A DNA stretch of 64,000 nt from JBJXHG01 sp046160865 (lineage in GTDB: Bacteria; Planctomycetota; UBA1135; GCA-002686595). Under the pieces are notes generated by a model. That model did no database searches and had not been told where the DNA came from. It worked only from the letters and a program-made list of their open reading frames with translations. A program made the position numbers and the translations under genes. Shown here piece after piece: positions 61,543 through 64,000 of the stretch (positions are counted from its first letter, which is position 1; each line of letters begins with the position of its first letter). The stretch is from the NCBI GenBank assembly GCA_046160865.1, contig JBJXHG010000164.1, positions 1 to 64,000 on the forward strand. The letters are read 5' to 3'.

Positions 61543-61702
61543 CAGCCCGTCGTGAGAGTCATTCGGCGCGAACGTCGTCCGTTCGTGCCGGCTCGGCGTC
61601 GCACATTCCTCGCAGAATCTCGAGGATTTGCCTGCGGTCGTGCTCCTGATTCCGACACGAACGGACGAAGTTCGCGCCGAAGCACTTTGACCACGGGCTG
61701 CG
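61541..61702. repeat. long palindrome at the metalloprotease stop codon (family 2)
   Basis: The arms 61541-61587 and 61656-61702 match over 40 of 47 positions when one is inverted, with GGCGCGAAC and TCGTCCGTTCGTG as the best parts. Tips read GCAGCCCGT..TGAGAGT, close to but not the same as family 1. The first arm starts on the last two bases of the gene, so it may act as its terminator. A single family 1-like arm (GTCCGCATCTCTCGCCACG) begins right after it. Confidence 0.65.
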
Positions 61703-61966
61703 AGTCCGCATCTCTCGCCACGCCCTGACGCGGTGGGACGTGCAGACTGGCGTAGCAAACGCGATCTGAAATCGATTTTGTTGCCACGTCGCGCGGCCGC
61801 CCAGACTCCTTAGCACACGCCGAAGAGCCTCGCTGCGGTCCGACGGGAGCACGCCGGCACGTCATGCGACGCAGGCCAAGACCCGCGGTGGCCCCCCGAA
61901 CCGCGGCGACGTTTCGGGCGCTGGCTCGTTCGGACCCGCTCGCACTCTCTCATCACGATCGCACAC
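61703..61966. other. intergenic region ahead of the last gene
   Basis: Apart from a family 1-like repeat arm at its left end, nothing is recognised. GATCTGAAATCGATTTTG near 61770 is the only AT-rich spot and could belong to a promoter, but no convincing box pair was found. Confidence 0.35.
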
Positions 61967-64000
61967 ATGAAGCACACTCCGTATCCCCGCAGCGTCGGCG
62001 CTCACTTCGCACTCTCCGCAGCGATCACGTGGCTCGGTGCGGCGACGCTCCTCACGAGCGTCGCGAACGCGCAGCAGGGTCCGCTCGCGCCTTGGGTCGG
62101 CGAACGCGGCATCACCGAGACCGTCGCGCAAATCATGGCGCGCGAGCGCGCGCGCCCCCCGCAACGCGTGACGCGCGCGGACGTGGAGTTGCTCGATCCG
62201 TCGAGCGGCCCGCCGTGCGCGAGCTTCGCGATGTTCGCCGGCGCGTCGAGCGCGAGCACCGGCGGCGCCGCGCCGACGACGGACGTGCCGCACGGCAGCG
62301 GGCAGCAAGCGCCGCTGGCCGCGCCGCAAGCCGTCGGCACGAGCTTCCACGTCGACGACCAGAACAACATGGCGCCCGGCGATCCGACGATGGGCGTCGG
62401 TCCGACGCAGATCCTCGCGGCGACGAGCGAAGTCATCAAAGTGTTCGACAAGAACGGCACGCTCGGTGCGCTCAACGTGTCGATCGAGACGTTCTTCGCC
62501 TCCGTCGGCACGAACTGCGACCGCATGCACGTGCGCTACGACAAGACCAGTGGCCGTTGGTTCGTCGCGACCGTCGACGTCGGAACGATCCCGTCGCCCA
62601 ACAAGCTCCTGATCGCGGTGAGCAGCGGTGCGACGATCACGGACAGCTCGAGCTTCACGTTCTACTCGTTCCAGCAAGACCTCGTCGCGCCGATCGGCGA
62701 CGTCGGCTCGTGGGCGAGCAACCCGAAGCTGGCGGTCGACGCGCATGCGCTCTACCTCGGAGCACTGATCGTGAGCGGCAGCACGTACGTCGGCACGTCC
62801 GCGTGGATCGTTCGCAAGAGCTCGATCCTCTCCGGGGGCCCGATCGTCGTCACCGCGGTGCGCAACCTCGCCGGAGGAACGGGGACGCCGGGCATGGAGG
62901 CGCCACTCGGCGTCGACAACGACGATCCGCTCGAGACAGACGGCTACTTGGTCGCCGTCAGCCAGGACACGCAGGGCTTGCTGCTCCTGCGCCGCGTCAC
63001 CGATCCGGGCGGAACGCCGGCGATTTCGGCGGAGATCCCCGTCGTCGTGCCGGCGACGACCAACGCGAGCTCGCAGCCGCACCTCGGGGGCGCCAACGTG
63101 ATCGTGTTCAGCTCGACCGCGATGTACGGCGACCGCCTGTTCAGCGCGATGATCCACCGTGACCGGCTGACGGGCATTCCGAGCCTGTGGACCTCGCACC
63201 ACATCGAGGTCAACACGAGCGGCGTCGCCGACGTGAACGGCGACAAGAACGGAGCGCGCTGGTACCAGCTCGACGATCTCGCGAGCGCGCCGGTGTTGAC
63301 GCAGTCCGGCACTCTGTTCGACTCGATCCCGGGCATCCGCCGCGGCTACTACTTCCCGAGCGTCGCGGCGAGCGGACAAGGTCACATGGCGATGGTCACG
63401 AGCTTCTCGAGCACGGGCGAGCGCATCGGAATCGCCGCGGCGGGTCGGCTCGCGTCGGATCCGCTCGGTGCGACGCAAGCGCCGACGACGGCGATCGCGG
63501 GCCAGAGCTACTGGAACAACAGCAGCCACTGGGGCTCGTACTCGAACGTCGCGGTCGATCCGACCGACGACCAAACGATGTGGGCCGTCGGACAGTACAC
63601 GTTCGATGACAACGATTGGGGCGTGCGCGTGATCAAGCTGATCGCGCCGCCGCCGGCGACGCCGGCCAGCGCGAGCCCAGCGAACGTCCTCGAAGGCTCG
63701 AGCAACGTGCAGGTCGTCGTGACGGGCACGTCGACCGCGGGCTCCGGCTTCTACGACACCGAGCCCGGTGTGAACCGCCTCGTCGCGGAAGTGCTCGGCG
63801 GCGGCGTCACGGTGAACTCGGTGACGTGGACGAGCCCGACGTCGATCACGCTCGATCTCTCGCTCGGTTCCGGCATCGCGGTCGGGACGCGCGTGATCCG
63901 CGTCACGAATCCAGACGGGCAAGTGCGCGCGTCGCTGGCGGGCATCCTGACGGTCGACTCGACGTCGTGCCTCGCGTTCCCAGAGCCACCGACGGATCAA
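61967..64000 (+). CDS. large secreted beta-rich protein, 3' end outside the window
   Basis: The frame is open from the ATG at 61967 to the edge of the window (678 codons) and continues beyond it. A signal peptide is clear (residues 1 to about 36, ending NAQ). The middle is rich in Ser, Thr, Gly and Val with phrases such as AVGTSFHVDDQNNMAPGDPTMG, FYSFQQDL and GSYSNVAVDPTDDQTMWAVGQYTF, suggesting a beta propeller or related fold. Residues about 565-665 look like an IPT/TIG Ig-like domain (SPANVLEGSSNVQVVVTG, then VIRVTNPDG). No catalytic motif is seen. The far end might carry the CFGDGS module, but it is not visible here. The opposite strand is also open for over 700 codons, which is judged a shadow. 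Confidence 0.75.
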   Translation, partial: MKHTPYPRSVGAHFALSAAITWLGAATLLTSVANAQQGPLAPWVGERGITETVAQIMARERARPPQRVTRADVELLDPSSGPPCASFAMFAGASSASTGGAAPTTDVPHGSGQQAPLAAPQAVGTSFHVDDQNNMAPGDPTMGVGPTQILAATSEVIKVFDKNGTLGALNVSIETFFASVGTNCDRMHVRYDKTSGRWFVATVDVGTIPSPNKLLIAVSSGATITDSSSFTFYSFQQDLVAPIGDVGSWASNPKLAVDAHALYLGALIVSGSTYVGTSAWIVRKSSILSGGPIVVTAVRNLAGGTGTPGMEAPLGVDNDDPLETDGYLVAVSQDTQGLLLLRRVTDPGGTPAISAEIPVVVPATTNASSQPHLGGANVIVFSSTAMYGDRLFSAMIHRDRLTGIPSLWTSHHIEVNTSGVADVNGDKNGARWYQLDDLASAPVLTQSGTLFDSIPGIRRGYYFPSVAASGQGHMAMVTSFSSTGERIGIAAAGRLASDPLGATQAPTTAIAGQSYWNNSSHWGSYSNVAVDPTDDQTMWAVGQYTFDDNDWGVRVIKLIAPPPATPASASPANVLEGSSNVQVVVTGTSTAGSGFYDTEPGVNRLVAEVLGGGVTVNSVTWTSPTSITLDLSLGSGIAVGTRVIRVTNPDGQVRASLAGILTVDSTSCLAFPEPPTDQ

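Noticed and set aside
61862..64000. A 712-codon open frame on the minus strand opposite the last gene
   Set aside because: It is Arg-, Asp- and His-rich without a fold-like pattern, and mirrors the codon positions of the plus-strand gene, which has a signal peptide and domain-like phrases.
1..64000. CRISPR arrays, tRNA or rRNA genes, prophage or integrase modules
   Set aside because: No regularly spaced short repeats, no cloverleaf with T-loop signature and no phage-type gene cluster were found on reading both strands; a covariance-model scan was not possible.

Overview
The window comes from a very GC-rich bacterial chromosome and most likely a planctomycete. The evidence is three Ser/Thr kinases with TPR-type or unassigned C-terminal regions, an ECF sigma factor gene joined to one of them, many lipoprotein or secreted proteins, two sulfatase-like lipoproteins, and two secreted proteins that share a C-terminal CFGDGS...CPC...GC.NS module. 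I know that module from large secreted proteins of planctomycetes; the assignment is an inference. No rRNA, tRNA, CRISPR array or prophage was seen.

Layout. 0-4.3 kb: a PilZ protein, a secreted P-domain protein with the CFGDGS module, a 1160-bp insertion sequence (copy 1), a beta-carbonic anhydrase and a cluster of palindromic repeats. 4.3-7.0 kb (minus): an exported alpha/beta hydrolase, a four-helix membrane protein and an ECF sigma factor. 7.0-11.3 kb: a chimeric pseudogene made from the start of the VIT/VWA gene found intact at 18 kb, a Gcr/SpecificRecomb-type membrane protein, a truncated gene end, and a second 1160-bp copy of the insertion sequence whose transposase has lost a probable catalytic Asp. 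11.3-16.2 kb (minus): a sigma factor/Ser-Thr kinase pair and a secreted Asp-box protein. 16.4-24.4 kb (plus): a second carbonic anhydrase, a hypothetical gene, VIT/VWA and VWA proteins, then an OmpR-type regulator and its histidine kinase.

24.6-35.8 kb (plus): a kinase-TPR protein; a tightly overlapped operon of a one-chain ABC exporter, a two-PDZ lipoprotein and two FG-GAP proteins; and an AbgT-type transporter. 36-47 kb: a small Cys-rich secreted protein, a repeat-rich lipoprotein (minus) and a 2851-residue cyclic beta-1,2-glucan synthase whose start codon abuts a 12-bp hairpin. 47-52 kb: a third kinase, a 175-bp palindromic element, an NDH-2 pseudogene with its middle deleted, and a phosphodiesterase-like lipoprotein. 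52-57 kb (minus): a compact operon of two sulfatase-like lipoproteins flanking a GT-C-like membrane protein. 57-64 kb: a single-chain chorismate mutase/prephenate dehydratase/ACT/DAHP synthase, a secreted zinc metalloprotease with the CFGDGS module, a long palindrome, and a secreted protein that runs off the window.

Two themes stand out. The first is intergenic palindromes: one family with tips close to AGCCCGCATTTCTCACCACG, as full hairpins and solo arms in at least ten places, plus two other long palindromes. The second is compact operons of unassigned envelope proteins (ABC/PDZ/FG-GAP; sulfatase/GT-C/sulfatase; VIT/VWA) next to kinases and sigma factors. Because of the GC content almost every real gene has long antisense shadow frames; genes were chosen by recognisable protein motifs, start/stop overlaps and ribosome binding sites.
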